Assembly: GCF_004135645.1 (NCBI RefSeq)
Contig: NZ_SDPW01000001.1
Coordinates: 868,001 to 932,000 of the forward strand
Length of the DNA: 64,000 nucleotides
Direction: 5' to 3'
DNA from: Senegalimassilia faecalis
Lineage (GTDB): Bacteria; Actinomycetota; Coriobacteriia; Coriobacteriales; Eggerthellaceae
Part shown: positions 53,207 through 64,000 of the stretch, one piece after another
How the letters are laid out: every line of letters begins with the position of its first letter
Position numbering within the stretch: the first letter of the stretch is position 1
Notes under the pieces: generated by a model
The model's database searches: none
The model's input: the letters and a program-made list of their open reading frames with translations, nothing else
What the model was told of the DNA's origin: nothing
Position numbers and translations under genes: made by a program

Positions 53207-54340
53207 ATGGGCGTCACCGCAATCAAACCAGGCATCCTTACCACGCTGCAAGACCAGGGCCGCACCGGCTATCTAGGCAGCGGGTTCAGCCCCTCGGGCG
53301 TTATGGACAGCCGCGCGCTGCACATCGCGAACCTGCTGGTTGACAACCCGCCCGACGCACCTGTGCTGGAGTTTTGCCTGGCCGGGCCCACGTTGCGCTT
53401 CACCACGAACACGTTCGTGGCCATCACCGGCGGCGACTTCCGCCCCACGCTCGACGGCCAACCTGCGCCCATGTACACCGCGCTGGCCGTGCACCGCGGC
53501 AGCGTGCTTGCCTTCGGCGCGCCGAAAACGGGCATGTACGGCTACCTGGCCATCGCGGGCGGCAGCATCAACGCGCCCGAAGTCATGGGCAGCCGCTCCA
53601 CGAACCTGAAGTGCGGCATCGGCGGCTGGAAGGGCCGCGCGCTCATCACCGGCGACTACCTGCCGTTTTGCACGCGCAACCTGGACTTCATGGCGAACCT
53701 GGGGTCGCACACCGTCGAGCGCGACGACGACTTCTACGGCTTCGGCGCCGATGAAATCACGCTGCGCGTAGTGCCCGGCCCGCAAGAGGACATGTTCACG
53801 CAGGACGGCATCGACACGTTCTACGGTCAGAAATACACCACCACCAGCCGCTGCGACCGCATGGGATTCCGCCTGGACGGGCCGGAAATCGAAACGTACG
53901 ACGGCAGCGACATCATCTCGGACGGCATTGCGCTGGGAGCCGTGCAGATTCCCGCCGACGGCCGCCCCATCATCATGCTGGCCGACCGCCAAACCACGGG
54001 CGGTTACGCGAAAATCGGCACCGTCTGCTCCGTTGACCTGCCGAAACTGGTGCAGTGCACGCCCGGGCGCACCATTCGCTTCGCGCCTGTCACCGTGCAG
54101 GAGGCCCAGGAGCTGTACCGCCAGGAAGCGCGCCGGCTTGACGCGCTGGCGAAAGTGGTGAAACGTCCGTGTTACGGCGGCATATCGCCGCGAAGAACGG
54201 CGCGAAGACTGACGCCCATCCTGGAAGCGCAAGCGAAAGCACACGCGTCAGGAAGTCAGAAACTGTGGATTGAACTGGGCAAAACCGAGAAAGAACGCCT
54301 GCAGGCGGCCGAGGCCGGCGCAAGCGACACGAACCGATAG
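53207..54340 (+). CDS. pxpC: 5-oxoprolinase subunit C (KipA/AHS2 family)
   Basis: 377 residues of the AHS2/KipA fold: GILTTLQDQGRTGYLGSG, FSPSGVMDSRALHIANLLV, ITGGDFRPTLDGQP, SRCDRMGFRLDGPEI and DGIALGAVQIPADGRPI, LADRQTTGGYAKIG. Starts one base after pxpB, giving a fused-like pair. KipI/KipA homologous domains also make up the carboxyltransferase part of urea carboxylase, which matters because a biotin carboxylase and carrier follow. Confidence 0.93.
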   Translation: MGVTAIKPGILTTLQDQGRTGYLGSGFSPSGVMDSRALHIANLLVDNPPDAPVLEFCLAGPTLRFTTNTFVAITGGDFRPTLDGQPAPMYTALAVHRGSVLAFGAPKTGMYGYLAIAGGSINAPEVMGSRSTNLKCGIGGWKGRALITGDYLPFCTRNLDFMANLGSHTVERDDDFYGFGADEITLRVVPGPQEDMFTQDGIDTFYGQKYTTTSRCDRMGFRLDGPEIETYDGSDIISDGIALGAVQIPADGRPIIMLADRQTTGGYAKIGTVCSVDLPKLVQCTPGRTIRFAPVTVQEAQELYRQEARRLDALAKVVKRPCYGGISPRRTARRLTPILEAQAKAHASGSQKLWIELGKTEKERLQAAEAGASDTNR

Positions 54341-54348
54341 GAGCATCC

Positions 54349-54894
54349 ATGAGCATGAACGAGACGAACGCCGAAACCACGCTTCACCAGCAGGAAATGC
54401 AGCAGCGTCGCAAGAACATCCTCGACCTGCTGGACATCATGGACGAAGGCAACCTCACCGCGCTGCGTTTCAAGGACGGCAGCATGGAAATCGAACTCGA
54501 GCGCACGCCCGCGCCGGGCAGCATCTCGTCGTCCGCGCTTCCTCTCATGGCCGAGCGCGTCGGACAGCTGCTTAACGCCCGCGAGGACGCTTCGGGCGTT
54601 ACCGCCGGCGCTGCTTCTGCCCCGCTTGCCGCCGAGGACGACTCGGTCAGCTTGGTCCGCAGCCCCATGGTGGGCACGTTCTACGCCGGCCCCAGCCCCG
54701 ACGAGGACCCGTTCGTGAAGGTGGGCCAGGAGGTGCTGACCGGCCAGACGCTGGCCATCGTTGAAGCCATGAAGATGATGAACGAGATCACCGCCCCCGC
54801 GCCGGGCGTCGTCACCGAGGTGCTGGCCGCAAACGGCACGCAGGTGGAGTACGACCAGCCGCTGTTCCGCATCTCCACCAGCGCGAACGCGTAA
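54349..54894 (+). CDS. accB: Biotin carboxyl carrier protein
   Basis: 181 residues. N-terminal helical part, Ala-rich linker (about 82-98), and biotinyl domain with biotinylation lysine K142 in EAMKMMNEI, preceded by SPMVGTFYAGPSPDEDPFV. As in AccB of acetyl-CoA carboxylase. Here it lies between pxpC and accC, so its partner carboxyltransferase may be PxpB/PxpC rather than AccAD. GGAG precedes ATG 54349. Confidence 0.9.
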   Translation: MSMNETNAETTLHQQEMQQRRKNILDLLDIMDEGNLTALRFKDGSMEIELERTPAPGSISSSALPLMAERVGQLLNAREDASGVTAGAASAPLAAEDDSVSLVRSPMVGTFYAGPSPDEDPFVKVGQEVLTGQTLAIVEAMKMMNEITAPAPGVVTEVLAANGTQVEYDQPLFRISTSANA

Positions 54895-54909
54895 GGCCAG
54901 GCGAGCCCC

Positions 54910-56265
<1,356 letters not shown>

Positions 56266-56286
56266 GGATCAACGAAAGGAAGCGTT

Positions 56287-57129
56287 ATGGGAATCGAAAT
56301 GCCGGTACCTGCAAAGCCCGAAGGCGTCGACGCCGAGGTGTGGGAGCAGATGCTCCACGCCACGCCCGCCGAGGCGCGCCATCTGATCCGCGAAGGCAAG
56401 TTCGCCGCCCCCACAAGCGGCCTGTGCCCGGGTTACGCGCAGGCGAACCTGATCATCCTGCCCCGCGAGCAGGCCTACGATTTCCTGCTGTTCGCGCAGC
56501 GCAACCCCAAGCCCTGCCCCATCCTGGAGGTCACCGAGGTGGGCGAGCGCATGACGCACATCTGCGCGAAGGACTGCGACGTTGCCACCGACTTCCCTGG
56601 ATACCGCATCTACAAGGACGGCGTCATGGTGGACGAGGTCGACGACGTGGTGGACTACTGGCGCGATGACCTGGTGGCGTTCATCATCGGCTGCTCGTTC
56701 AGCTTCGAGAGCGAGCTAATCGAGGCGGGCATCGAGATGCGCCACAACACCCAGGGCCGCAACGTGTCCATGTACCTTACCAACCTGGCGTGCGAGCCGG
56801 CCGGCTCCATGAGCGGCAACACGGTGGTCAGCATGCGCCCCATCCCCTACGACCAGGTGGTGAAGGCGGTGCAGATCTCCGGCGCCATCCCGAAGGTGCA
56901 CGGCGCGCCCGTGCATATCGGCGACCCCTCCGTCATCGGCATCAAGGACATCGCCAAGCCCGACTTCGGCGACCCGGTGGACATCAATCCCGGCGAGGTG
57001 CCGGTGTTCTGGGCATGCGGCGTCACCCCGCAGTCCATCGTCATGAACAGCAAGCCGCCGTTCGCCATCACGCACGCCCCCGGCTACATGCTGATCACGG
57101 ACACCAAGAACGTGGACCTGAAGGGCTAG
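56287..57129 (+). CDS. Putative hydro-lyase, DUF1445 / D-glutamate cyclase-like
   Basis: 280 residues of the YcsI/DUF1445 family: [51 protein letters not shown], and [26 protein letters not shown]-type end (seen as [13 protein letters not shown] and [14 protein letters not shown]). YcsI is commonly next to ycsF (pxpA) and kipIAR in Bacillus. A mammalian relative converts D-glutamate to 5-oxo-D-proline, so a role in feeding or removing D-5-oxoproline is plausible. AAAGGAAG precedes ATG 56287. Confidence 0.9.
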   Translation: MGIEMPVPAKPEGVDAEVWEQMLHATPAEARHLIREGKFAAPTSGLCPGYAQANLIILPREQAYDFLLFAQRNPKPCPILEVTEVGERMTHICAKDCDVATDFPGYRIYKDGVMVDEVDDVVDYWRDDLVAFIIGCSFSFESELIEAGIEMRHNTQGRNVSMYLTNLACEPAGSMSGNTVVSMRPIPYDQVVKAVQISGAIPKVHGAPVHIGDPSVIGIKDIAKPDFGDPVDINPGEVPVFWACGVTPQSIVMNSKPPFAITHAPGYMLITDTKNVDLKG

Positions 57130-57253
57130 AGGGCAAACGCGCCGACCCGCCCAAGGCCCGTCCGAGGGAGAACAACCCGAACCGACGCCGTGCGCGGTTG
57201 CAGCATGCCGCAACCGCGCACGCTCATGTATATGGAAATGGAAGTGTTTGAAC

Positions 57254-58009
57254 ATGCCGAGCATCGATCTCAACTCCGACCTGGGGGAAAGCTTCGGGCG
57301 ATACACGCTCGGACTTGACGATCAGGTCATCCCGCTGGTTTCCAGCGTCAACGTGGCGTGCGGAATGCACGCCGGCGACCCGGCGGTCATGCGCCGCACC
57401 GTCAAGCTCGCCGCCGAGGCGGGCGTGGCCGTGGGCGCGCATCCGGGCTACCCCGACCTTCAGGGCTTCGGCCGCCGCGACATAGCCATGTCGCCCGACG
57501 AGGCCTACGACTACATCCTGTACCAGATCGGCGCGCTGCAGGCCTTCTGCCACGCCACCGGCGCGCGCATGCACCACGTGAAGCCTCACGGCCAGCTGTA
57601 CAACCGCGCCGCCGTGGACCCGGAGCTTGCCCGTGCCGTGGCCGCCGCCGTGCACGACGCCAACCTGGACCTGGTGCTGGTGGGCCTGGCGAACAGCGAG
57701 CTCATCCGCGCGGGCCAGGCGGAGGGCATCCGCACCGCGCAGGAGTTCTTCGCCGACCGCAACTACACCGACGAGGGCCTGCTGGTGTCGCGCAAGCTTC
57801 CCGACGCCGTCATCACCGACGAGGACTTCGCCGTGGCGCGCGTGGTGCGCGCCGTGAAGGAAGGCGCCATCGAGTCGGCATCGGGCAAGCTGATCACCGT
57901 GAAGCCCGACACCATCTGCATCCACGGCGACAACGTGCACGCGCTCGAGTTCGCCGGCAAGATCCGCACCGCGCTGACCGAGGCCGGCGTCGAGGTGAAG
58001 CCCGTGTAG
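57254..58009 (+). CDS. pxpA: 5-oxoprolinase subunit A (LamB/YcsF family)
   Basis: 251 residues of the LamB/YcsF polysaccharide-deacetylase-like fold: IDLNSDLGESFGRY, SSVNVACGMHAGDP, VGAHPGYPDLQGFGRR, HVKPHGQLYN and ICIHGDN, the metal-site motifs. Last gene of the operon, 124 bp after the DUF1445 gene with only a weak ribosome site (GGAAG), so its level may be set separately. ATG 57254 is preferred to the TTG two codons earlier. Confidence 0.93.
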   Translation: MPSIDLNSDLGESFGRYTLGLDDQVIPLVSSVNVACGMHAGDPAVMRRTVKLAAEAGVAVGAHPGYPDLQGFGRRDIAMSPDEAYDYILYQIGALQAFCHATGARMHHVKPHGQLYNRAAVDPELARAVAAAVHDANLDLVLVGLANSELIRAGQAEGIRTAQEFFADRNYTDEGLLVSRKLPDAVITDEDFAVARVVRAVKEGAIESASGKLITVKPDTICIHGDNVHALEFAGKIRTALTEAGVEVKPV

Positions 58010-58129
58010 CAGCGGCGCGGAGATGCTGCGACAACGCGCGACGCAGCACCGCAGAGCAACTCCACACGAAGCAACAGCTGTTCCACAACGCCGCGCCGCG
58101 GAACAGCAACGCACAACAGAGCGAAACGC

Positions 58130-58160
58130 GAAGAGGGCCGGGATCTACCCGGCCCTCTTC
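58130..58160. terminator. Bidirectional terminator between pxpA and the surface protein gene
   Basis: 13-bp stem GAAGAGGGCCGGG / CCCGGCCCTCTTC with a 5-nt loop. It can serve both convergent genes; no long U-run on either side (TTGTG on plus). Confidence 0.7.
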
Positions 58161-58234
58161 TTGTGTCCCGCCGCCGCCCCATGCAGGTGCGACGGCGGGT
58201 TTCCTCTATCCGGCCTTCGCCGGGAACGGCTGCG

Positions 58235-61200
58235 CTAGCGCTTATCGCGACGGCGCATGATGCACAGCGCCGCGATGGAGGCCGCGCCCGCCAGGGCCAC
58301 TGCCGCAAGCGGCAGGACCAGGGCAAGCCTGTCATCGCCCGTCTGGGTCAGCACCTTGCCGATGGGCCCGCTCGGCGTGAAAGTCTTGCCGCCGGGCTGC
58401 GTGGGCTGCGTGGGCTGCACGGGCGCCGGAGGCTCGGCGTACGTGTTCGTGAACGCGAGCACGTCGGCATCGCCTGCCACCGTTGCGTTCAAGTGGCCGA
58501 GCCCGTCATCGACGACCGTCACGGTCACCTTGTACGCGTGCTTGTCGTACGTCACGTTCGCCTGCGCATCGTCGAGCTCGGTGAGCGCGAACTCGTACGT
58601 GCCGGGCTTGTCGAACGTCAGCGCCGGGAAGGCGATCTTGCCGTCGGCGGCGTTCTTCGCCTTCAGCTCGGTGCCGTCGGTCGCGGTCAGTACGAACGTG
58701 AACTGCCCGTCCTCAAGGTTCTTGCCCACCAGCGTCTTGGAGGCGCCGATGACCACGGTCGTGGGCGTTGCCTGGTAAGCGTTGGCGAAGGTCGCCTCGC
58801 GCGCGTCTTCCAGCGCATGGGCCACGCTGAGCGTGCCGTCGCCGTTGTCCTTCACCGTGGTGACCACGGTGTACGTCGCACCGTCGTACGTTACGCCGTT
58901 GGCGACGGTGCCGCCCCCGACCTCGTGCAACGTGTAGCGGTGCGTGCCGGGCTGCGTGTACTTCACCGCGCTCAGCGCCACGCTGCCGTCGGCGGCGTTA
59001 ACGCCGGTCGCCACCACATCTTCGCCCTCGAGCAGCTCGAATGCGAACTCGCCGGCAGCCATGTCGCGGCCCGTCAGCGTCTTGGTCACCGCCACCTGAT
59101 CGGTCACGCTGAAGTGAGCGGGCCCCACCTTGTAGGTGTTGGCGAAGGAGAACGCCGGGCTCGCCGCATCGCCCTGGCGCTCGACCGTCAGCTTGCCGGC
59201 GCCGTCGTCGGTCACCTTGAAGCTGACCGTCTTGGTCGCCGCGGCGTCGTTGGTCACGCCGGGCACGTCACCGCTCTCCGTCACCTTATAGGTGAACACG
59301 TGGGAACGCGGCTTGCCGGACTCGGGCTCCGGGTTCGCCGGCTGGTCGGCCGGCTGGTTGCCGGGAGCGACCGTGTCGACCGTGCCGCTGGCGGCATCGG
59401 AAGCCGCTACGGCGCCCGCACCCTGCTCGTCGCCTGCCGCGGGCTTGTCGCCCTCGTCGGCGGCGGGCTTGTCACCGTTGCCGGCGGCCTGGGAGGAAGC
59501 GTTGCCCGCATCCGCGGCGGCCTTGTCAGCGTCGGCAACAGCCTTCGCAGCATCGGCAGCCTGGTCGGCTTCCTTGGCCGGCGTTGCCTGATCAGCGGCC
59601 TTCGCGGCATCCGCTTCAGCCTTGTCGGCATCTGCGGCGGCCGTCTGGCCGTTCACGCCCAGGGCGCGGTTGAGGTCGTCCAGCGTGAACGTGATGGAGC
59701 CGAAGTCCACGTTGCCGTCCGCCGTGTTCTTGGCGGTGGTGCGCTCGGGCATGGGAGCGGCCGCATCGTCGGAGGTCACCGTGAAGGTGAACTTGCCCTC
59801 GATGGAGGCCGGGTCAAGCCCGGGTGCCGCCTGCAGCGTCTTCACGCCGGACAGGCCCACCTGCACCGGATCGCCCGTGGAGTACGTGTTCTCGAACTTC
59901 AGGCCATCGCCAAGGTTCGCCGTTGCCGTAAGCGAGCCATTGCCGTTATCGACGACCGTCACCTTGAACGGGATCGGCTGCGTCTGCGGCGTGATGCCCT
60001 GGTCAGCCAGGCCATCGGTCTTCTCGTAAGCCAGGTAGCTCACCGTCCACGAGATGACTCCCTTGTCGGAGGTCCTGGAGGCGTTGCCGTCCTGCACCAG
60101 GCCCTCAAGCATCTCGGTGGTGTAGTGAAGGCCGTCGAACGTCACGGTGCCATCGGCCGCGTTCTTGGCCGTCCGCAGGTCGTCCCCGCCCGTTGCGTAC
60201 TTCACCGCGAAGATGAACTCACCGGCGGAAAGCGGACGTCCCGTGAGCGCCTTGGTCGCCGTCACCTGAGCGGCCGCACCGCCCGGGTTGTCGGTAGAGG
60301 CGGCATACGTGTTGGTGAAGGGAACCACCGCAGGACCTGTGCCGGCAGCAGACGGATCTGCGCCGTACACGTACGTCTTGTCGCCCTTAGGTCCGGCCAC
60401 CACGGTCTTGACCGTCAACGCGGCCTTCTCCGGGTTGTCCTCGACCGTCACCGTTACCGTGTACTCCGTCGTGTCGTAGGTGTAGCCGGTAACCTTTTCG
60501 CCTACCACCTCGACCACCTTATAGGTATACGTCTTGCCAACGTCGCTCTGGCGCAGCACCACGTGCTGCTCGCCCAGCGCGGACTTCACGGCTTGCGCGC
60601 CATCCGCAGCTGCGGGCATGGCGATCTCGGCGCCTTCCAGCGACAGACCCAGCGCGTACGCCGACGCCTCGTCGCCAGGAGTCACCTTGATGGTGAACTG
60701 GCCCTCGGCCATATCGCGGCCGGTCAGGGTCTTGGCCACGTTCAAGCCACCCGCCGCCGTGTAATCGATTTCAGCGGTGTAGCGATTCACGAACGTGACG
60801 TTCTCCGCAACTGCAGAGGCCTTGAGCGTGCCAGAGCCGTCGTCGGACACCGTCACCTTGATGGTGGCCACGTTGCCGTCGTACTGGATGCCCGGCAGCT
60901 TATGGTCGTCGGCGGGCACGACCTCGCGCACCTCGTAGACGAACGTGCGCTTATGGTCGGGCTCGGCCTTCACCATGTCGGACGTGAACTTGATCTCACC
61001 GAACCCGAAGCTCCCCGCGTTCGCCTTGGTCACCGTCGCGCTGGTCACATCGTTGCCCGCAGCATCCTTGGGCAGCGGACCGCCATCGAGCGCCTTCAAC
61101 TCGAACGTGAACTCGTCGGAGTCAATCCAATCGCGGCCCTCGAGCACCTTGCTCAGACCGGCGGTGGCGGTGTCGTAGCTGGTCGGGGTTGCCTGATAGC

Positions 61201-64000
61201 CGTTCACGAACGCCACGGTCGCGGAATCGACGACCTTCCCATCCAGCTTGGTGGTCAGCGTCAGATGCTTGTCGGGATCGCCGCTCATGCCCACTGTGAT
61301 CTCGAGCGTATGCACGCTGTTGTCGTAGGAAACGCCGGGCTTAGCATCGGCGGGCACGACCTCGCGCACTTCGTATGCGAACGTCTTGCCGATATCGGCC
61401 TGCGTGAACGCGACGCCGTTCATCTTCGCCATATCGCACGCGACGCCATCGGCACGCGCAGCGTTGGTGAAGCTGCGGTCGGAATCCGTCAAGCGGGCTT
61501 CGGCATCTTCCGCAGACACGGTATCGGATTTCACGCCATGGATGCTGAAGGAGAACTCATCAGCTGCCATATCGCGGCCGTTCAGCGTCTTCTGGACGGT
61601 GATGCCGGAGAACTGCGCATTCTGCTCGTACTTGTTCTCGAACTTCGCCGGCCCGTTGTCGTAGCTCACCGCGGCGACCAGCTTGCCCGTATGGTCATCG
61701 GTCACCGTGACCGTAACCTTGTGCACATGGCGATCGAACACGATGCCGCCGGTTGCGGTGCCCGCTGCATCAAGATCCTTTCCGCAGTACTTATCCTCCT
61801 GCACCGCGAACGAATACGTGCCGGGCTTCTTGAACGTCATCTCGCCAAAGGAGAACCTAGTCTCATCGCCCGCCTTCGCGCCGCTCACCACGGCTTCTTC
61901 GGCACCCTTCGGGATGATGATGCTGCCGTCGTCAATGGCCTTCTGCGTGGCGCCATCCGCCGCGCTCAGCTTGAAGCCGAACGCCTCGCCTTCCGCCATA
62001 TCGCGGCCGGTCAGCACCTTGGTGCCGTGAATCGCCGTATCGCCCTCGAGCTTAGCGGAATCGGGTTTGTACGAGTTATCGAAACTGAACATGGCGCCGG
62101 TAATCGGCTCTTCGCTATCGTTCTCGTAGTACTTGGCGCTCAATTCAAGCGTGCCGCCAACGTCCGCGATAGTCACCTTCGCGGCCCACACCGTCTGGTC
62201 GTACACCATGCCGGCCGGGTCGAAGGTCTTGTCCGCCAGGACATCTCGCACGGCACGCCACGTATCGCCGACCTTAACCACCTCGACGATCTTGTATTCG
62301 AAGGTGGCGTCGAGCGTTTCGGGATCGAGATTCCCGTACGTGAACGTCGCCTGCGGGAACGCGATGCCGCCGCCTGCCTCGACCGCGGTCAGGGCGCCAT
62401 ACCACATCTTGCCGCCCCACTCGTGATCGATACGCATCGCGCCTTCGCCTTGGGGCAACGGCGCATCAGGGTTGTCCGTGCAGGCGATCACGTGGAACAT
62501 GCCCGGCTTAAGGGGGTTCTCACCTGTCGCGTCCGTATACGTCTTCGTGCCGCTAGGAGTCCACTTCACCTCAAAGCGGTTGTACTCGTTCACGAACGAC
62601 GCCGTATCGTCCTCGATGGGCTGCGGCTTCTCATATTTCACGCCGTCATCGCCTACCAGCTTCGTCATCTTAGACTCCACCGTCAGCGTACCATTGTGGT
62701 CCTTGTCGGTTACCGTCACGACGACCTGGTACAACGCCTGGGATGCGCTCACGCCGGGATTCAAAGTGCTGAGCGCCTCGGACTCCCAAATCTCATACGT
62801 GTACGTGCCCGGCTTCGTGTAGCTGATGTCCTGGAACTGGAAGTGCACCTTTGTATCAGCTGGAGTGCCATACGGCTGCGTTACCTTGACACGCGTCTCG
62901 CCCAGGGTGTCGGTCGGCGGCATCGGCGCCTCAACGGACGTGTCGGCATCCTTCAGAATGAACGTGAACTCGTCGGTTTCAAGCCAAGCGCGTCCGGTCA
63001 GCACCTTCTCGCCCTTGAGGTACGTCTCGCCATCCAGCGTGCCGGATGCGGCATATGTGTTCTTGTACGTTACCGCGCTCGTGTTACCGGCAGCGATCTG
63101 ACCTTCCGCACCAGCGGCCTCTGCCGTGAAGCCGTCGCGGTGCGTCTCGCTTACCTTATAGTCCCAGCCTGCGGAAAGCCCGTACACGTACAGGGTCTCG
63201 CCCGGCTTCAGGGAATGCTTCGCCTGGCCGTCCTGGCCGAACGCCAGCACGAACTTATCGCCTTGCTGCTCGCCGTTCGCGTTCTTCACCACGGCGTTAA
63301 AGCTCTTGCCGGCGGCATCTTGCATGGTGATGGCGAACTCGAAGGATTCGTTCGCGAAATCAGCCGCGTTATACCCATCGGGCAGCTGCAGCTGCTTCGT
63401 CACCGTCAGCGTGCCGGGTACATCGACGCTCAGCTTGCCGTTGTTGCCCAGATAGGCGTTGATGAGCGTTTGCGCGGAGGACTGCTCAATGCCGCTCCAC
63501 TTCGGGTTCAGCACGTCATCGGCCGTGGCCGTGGGATTATCGGTCTTGACCTTGTGCAGTTCGTTGATGTAGGTCAAACGCGGCGTGCCGGACTTGAAGT
63601 AGCAGGCACCCGTGGAATCCCAGGCGATAGAGCCCTCGACCTTCTCAGCGGCGTCGCCCGGGAAGGACACATGCTCGGTCTTCGCAACGGGCTTGCCGTT
63701 GTCCATGGCGTAGTAGTTGTGCTTGTAGTAGTACGTAGAGCCTTTCTCTACCGACTTCGCAGGAACAGTGCACGCCTCATCGGTGTAGATAGGCGTGTCC
63801 TGCGTGAAGTAATAGTAGCTATTGCCCGCTGCCGGCTCGAACGTGGCGACCACGTCGCCCGTTTCCTTGCCGGTCCACTTGTTGGCGTAGAAGCTCACCT
63901 TGCCCGTTGCGTCGGTGTTCTTCTCCATATACGCCTTCATGGCGTCATCGGGATTCTCCAGCAGATCGAGCGCCGCCGGCTTCACGCCGGAGGAGTACAG
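58235..64000 (-). CDS. Giant sortase-type surface protein with pilin isopeptide repeats (C-terminal part)
   Basis: 1,921 residues visible; the frame is open past base 64000, so the N-terminus and signal peptide are missing. From about residue 190 on there is one DUF5979-like domain and then ten repeats of 100-190 residues related to the Spy0128/FctA pilin isopeptide-linkage domain, recognised by KTLTGRDMAAGEF-type openings, YTYKVVEV, VTVTVEDN and FxNTYxA ends. Each may carry an internal Lys-Asn isopeptide bond. Repeat 8 is split by a 110-residue Ala/Asp/Lys-rich segment (59310-59645). The end is a sorting signal variant LTQTGDD, a membrane helix (LALVLPLAAVALAGAASIAALCI) and RRRDKR. Role in adhesion is inferred. 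Confidence 0.9.
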   Translation of the reverse strand: MYSSGVKPAALDLLENPDDAMKAYMEKNTDATGKVSFYANKWTGKETGDVVATFEPAAGNSYYYFTQDTPIYTDEACTVPAKSVEKGSTYYYKHNYYAMDNGKPVAKTEHVSFPGDAAEKVEGSIAWDSTGACYFKSGTPRLTYINELHKVKTDNPTATADDVLNPKWSGIEQSSAQTLINAYLGNNGKLSVDVPGTLTVTKQLQLPDGYNAADFANESFEFAITMQDAAGKSFNAVVKNANGEQQGDKFVLAFGQDGQAKHSLKPGETLYVYGLSAGWDYKVSETHRDGFTAEAAGAEGQIAAGNTSAVTYKNTYAASGTLDGETYLKGEKVLTGRAWLETDEFTFILKDADTSVEAPMPPTDTLGETRVKVTQPYGTPADTKVHFQFQDISYTKPGTYTYEIWESEALSTLNPGVSASQALYQVVVTVTDKDHNGTLTVESKMTKLVGDDGVKYEKPQPIEDDTASFVNEYNRFEVKWTPSGTKTYTDATGENPLKPGMFHVIACTDNPDAPLPQGEGAMRIDHEWGGKMWYGALTAVEAGGGIAFPQATFTYGNLDPETLDATFEYKIVEVVKVGDTWRAVRDVLADKTFDPAGMVYDQTVWAAKVTIADVGGTLELSAKYYENDSEEPITGAMFSFDNSYKPDSAKLEGDTAIHGTKVLTGRDMAEGEAFGFKLSAADGATQKAIDDGSIIIPKGAEEAVVSGAKAGDETRFSFGEMTFKKPGTYSFAVQEDKYCGKDLDAAGTATGGIVFDRHVHKVTVTVTDDHTGKLVAAVSYDNGPAKFENKYEQNAQFSGITVQKTLNGRDMAADEFSFSIHGVKSDTVSAEDAEARLTDSDRSFTNAARADGVACDMAKMNGVAFTQADIGKTFAYEVREVVPADAKPGVSYDNSVHTLEITVGMSGDPDKHLTLTTKLDGKVVDSATVAFVNGYQATPTSYDTATAGLSKVLEGRDWIDSDEFTFELKALDGGPLPKDAAGNDVTSATVTKANAGSFGFGEIKFTSDMVKAEPDHKRTFVYEVREVVPADDHKLPGIQYDGNVATIKVTVSDDGSGTLKASAVAENVTFVNRYTAEIDYTAAGGLNVAKTLTGRDMAEGQFTIKVTPGDEASAYALGLSLEGAEIAMPAAADGAQAVKSALGEQHVVLRQSDVGKTYTYKVVEVVGEKVTGYTYDTTEYTVTVTVEDNPEKAALTVKTVVAGPKGDKTYVYGADPSAAGTGPAVVPFTNTYAASTDNPGGAAAQVTATKALTGRPLSAGEFIFAVKYATGGDDLRTAKNAADGTVTFDGLHYTTEMLEGLVQDGNASRTSDKGVISWTVSYLAYEKTDGLADQGITPQTQPIPFKVTVVDNGNGSLTATANLGDGLKFENTYSTGDPVQVGLSGVKTLQAAPGLDPASIEGKFTFTVTSDDAAAPMPERTTAKNTADGNVDFGSITFTLDDLNRALGVNGQTAAADADKAEADAAKAADQATPAKEADQAADAAKAVADADKAAADAGNASSQAAGNGDKPAADEGDKPAAGDEQGAGAVAASDAASGTVDTVAPGNQPADQPANPEPESGKPRSHVFTYKVTESGDVPGVTNDAAATKTVSFKVTDDGAGKLTVERQGDAASPAFSFANTYKVGPAHFSVTDQVAVTKTLTGRDMAAGEFAFELLEGEDVVATGVNAADGSVALSAVKYTQPGTHRYTLHEVGGGTVANGVTYDGATYTVVTTVKDNGDGTLSVAHALEDAREATFANAYQATPTTVVIGASKTLVGKNLEDGQFTFVLTATDGTELKAKNAADGKIAFPALTFDKPGTYEFALTELDDAQANVTYDKHAYKVTVTVVDDGLGHLNATVAGDADVLAFTNTYAEPPAPVQPTQPTQPGGKTFTPSGPIGKVLTQTGDDRLALVLPLAAVALAGAASIAALCIMRRRDKR

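Overview
The window is high-GC bacterial DNA with short intergenic gaps, clear AAGGAG-type ribosome binding sites and many GTG/TTG starts. The gene content (agmatine fermentation, cytochrome bd, sortase-type giant surface protein, FolP-FolK fusion, tilS-maf-hpt-ftsH block) suggests an anaerobic or microaerobic gut/oral actinobacterium of the class Coriobacteriia, probably Eggerthellaceae. That placement is inference from style; no rRNA or tRNA gene is visible to confirm it.

Layout. 1-4.1 kb: 5' part of coaX (minus strand), an OmpR-type two-component pair and a lone fabH. 4.5-7.5 kb: biotin importer bioY, repeats, and a MATE efflux pump. 8-16.8 kb (all minus): birA, folP-folK fusion, ftsH, hpt, maf, tilS and an RlmD-type methyltransferase, a conserved housekeeping block. 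17.3-25.3 kb (all plus): hybrid sensor kinase, small holin-like membrane protein, cydAB with a 55-residue membrane protein, and lrgAB. 25.7-29.3 kb: an iron-dependent alcohol dehydrogenase, then nearly 2 kb of repeat-rich non-coding DNA and a truncated solute-binding lipoprotein. 29.4-38.0 kb: an alanine/glycine:sodium symporter, a LuxR regulator and the agmatine deiminase pathway (ptcA, aguA, 73-residue membrane protein, NCS1 permease, arcC), which would convert agmatine to putrescine, CO2 and NH3 with ATP gain. 39.2-42.7 kb: pdxT, pdxS and a divergent PdxR-type MocR regulator. 42.9-43.4 kb: a YoeB/RelB-type toxin-antitoxin pair between identical 51-bp repeats. 43.8-45.7 kb: an aminotransferase and a universal stress protein. 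46.3-51.2 kb: a block bounded by two copies of the same hairpin, holding a MerR regulator, a NirJ2/AhbC-like radical SAM protein and a heme/cobalamin/siderophore-type ABC importer. 52.5-58.0 kb: pxpB-pxpC-accB-accC-DUF1445-pxpA, a complete 5-oxoprolinase set fused in one operon with a biotin carboxylase and biotin carrier. 58.2-64 kb: the C-terminal 1,921 residues of a giant pilin-repeat surface protein that runs off the window.

Connections. Biotin links three loci: BioY imports it, BirA (without a DNA-binding domain) attaches it, and the AccB/AccC pair in the pxp operon uses it; no biotin synthesis gene is seen. 

The intergenic space is unusually structured. At least six dispersed repeat families are visible: (a) about 140-bp MITE-like elements with 24-bp terminal inverted repeats; (b) arrays of 24-27-bp units beginning TGGCAAGA, at three loci; (c) a 95-nt near-perfect hairpin in two almost identical copies behind two unrelated genes; (d) REP-like palindromes around GGGAC-T-GTCCC; (e) two-hairpin BIME-like modules often in inverted pairs; (f) a shared GGCGGCTGTATC terminator. 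These are the least explained features of the window.
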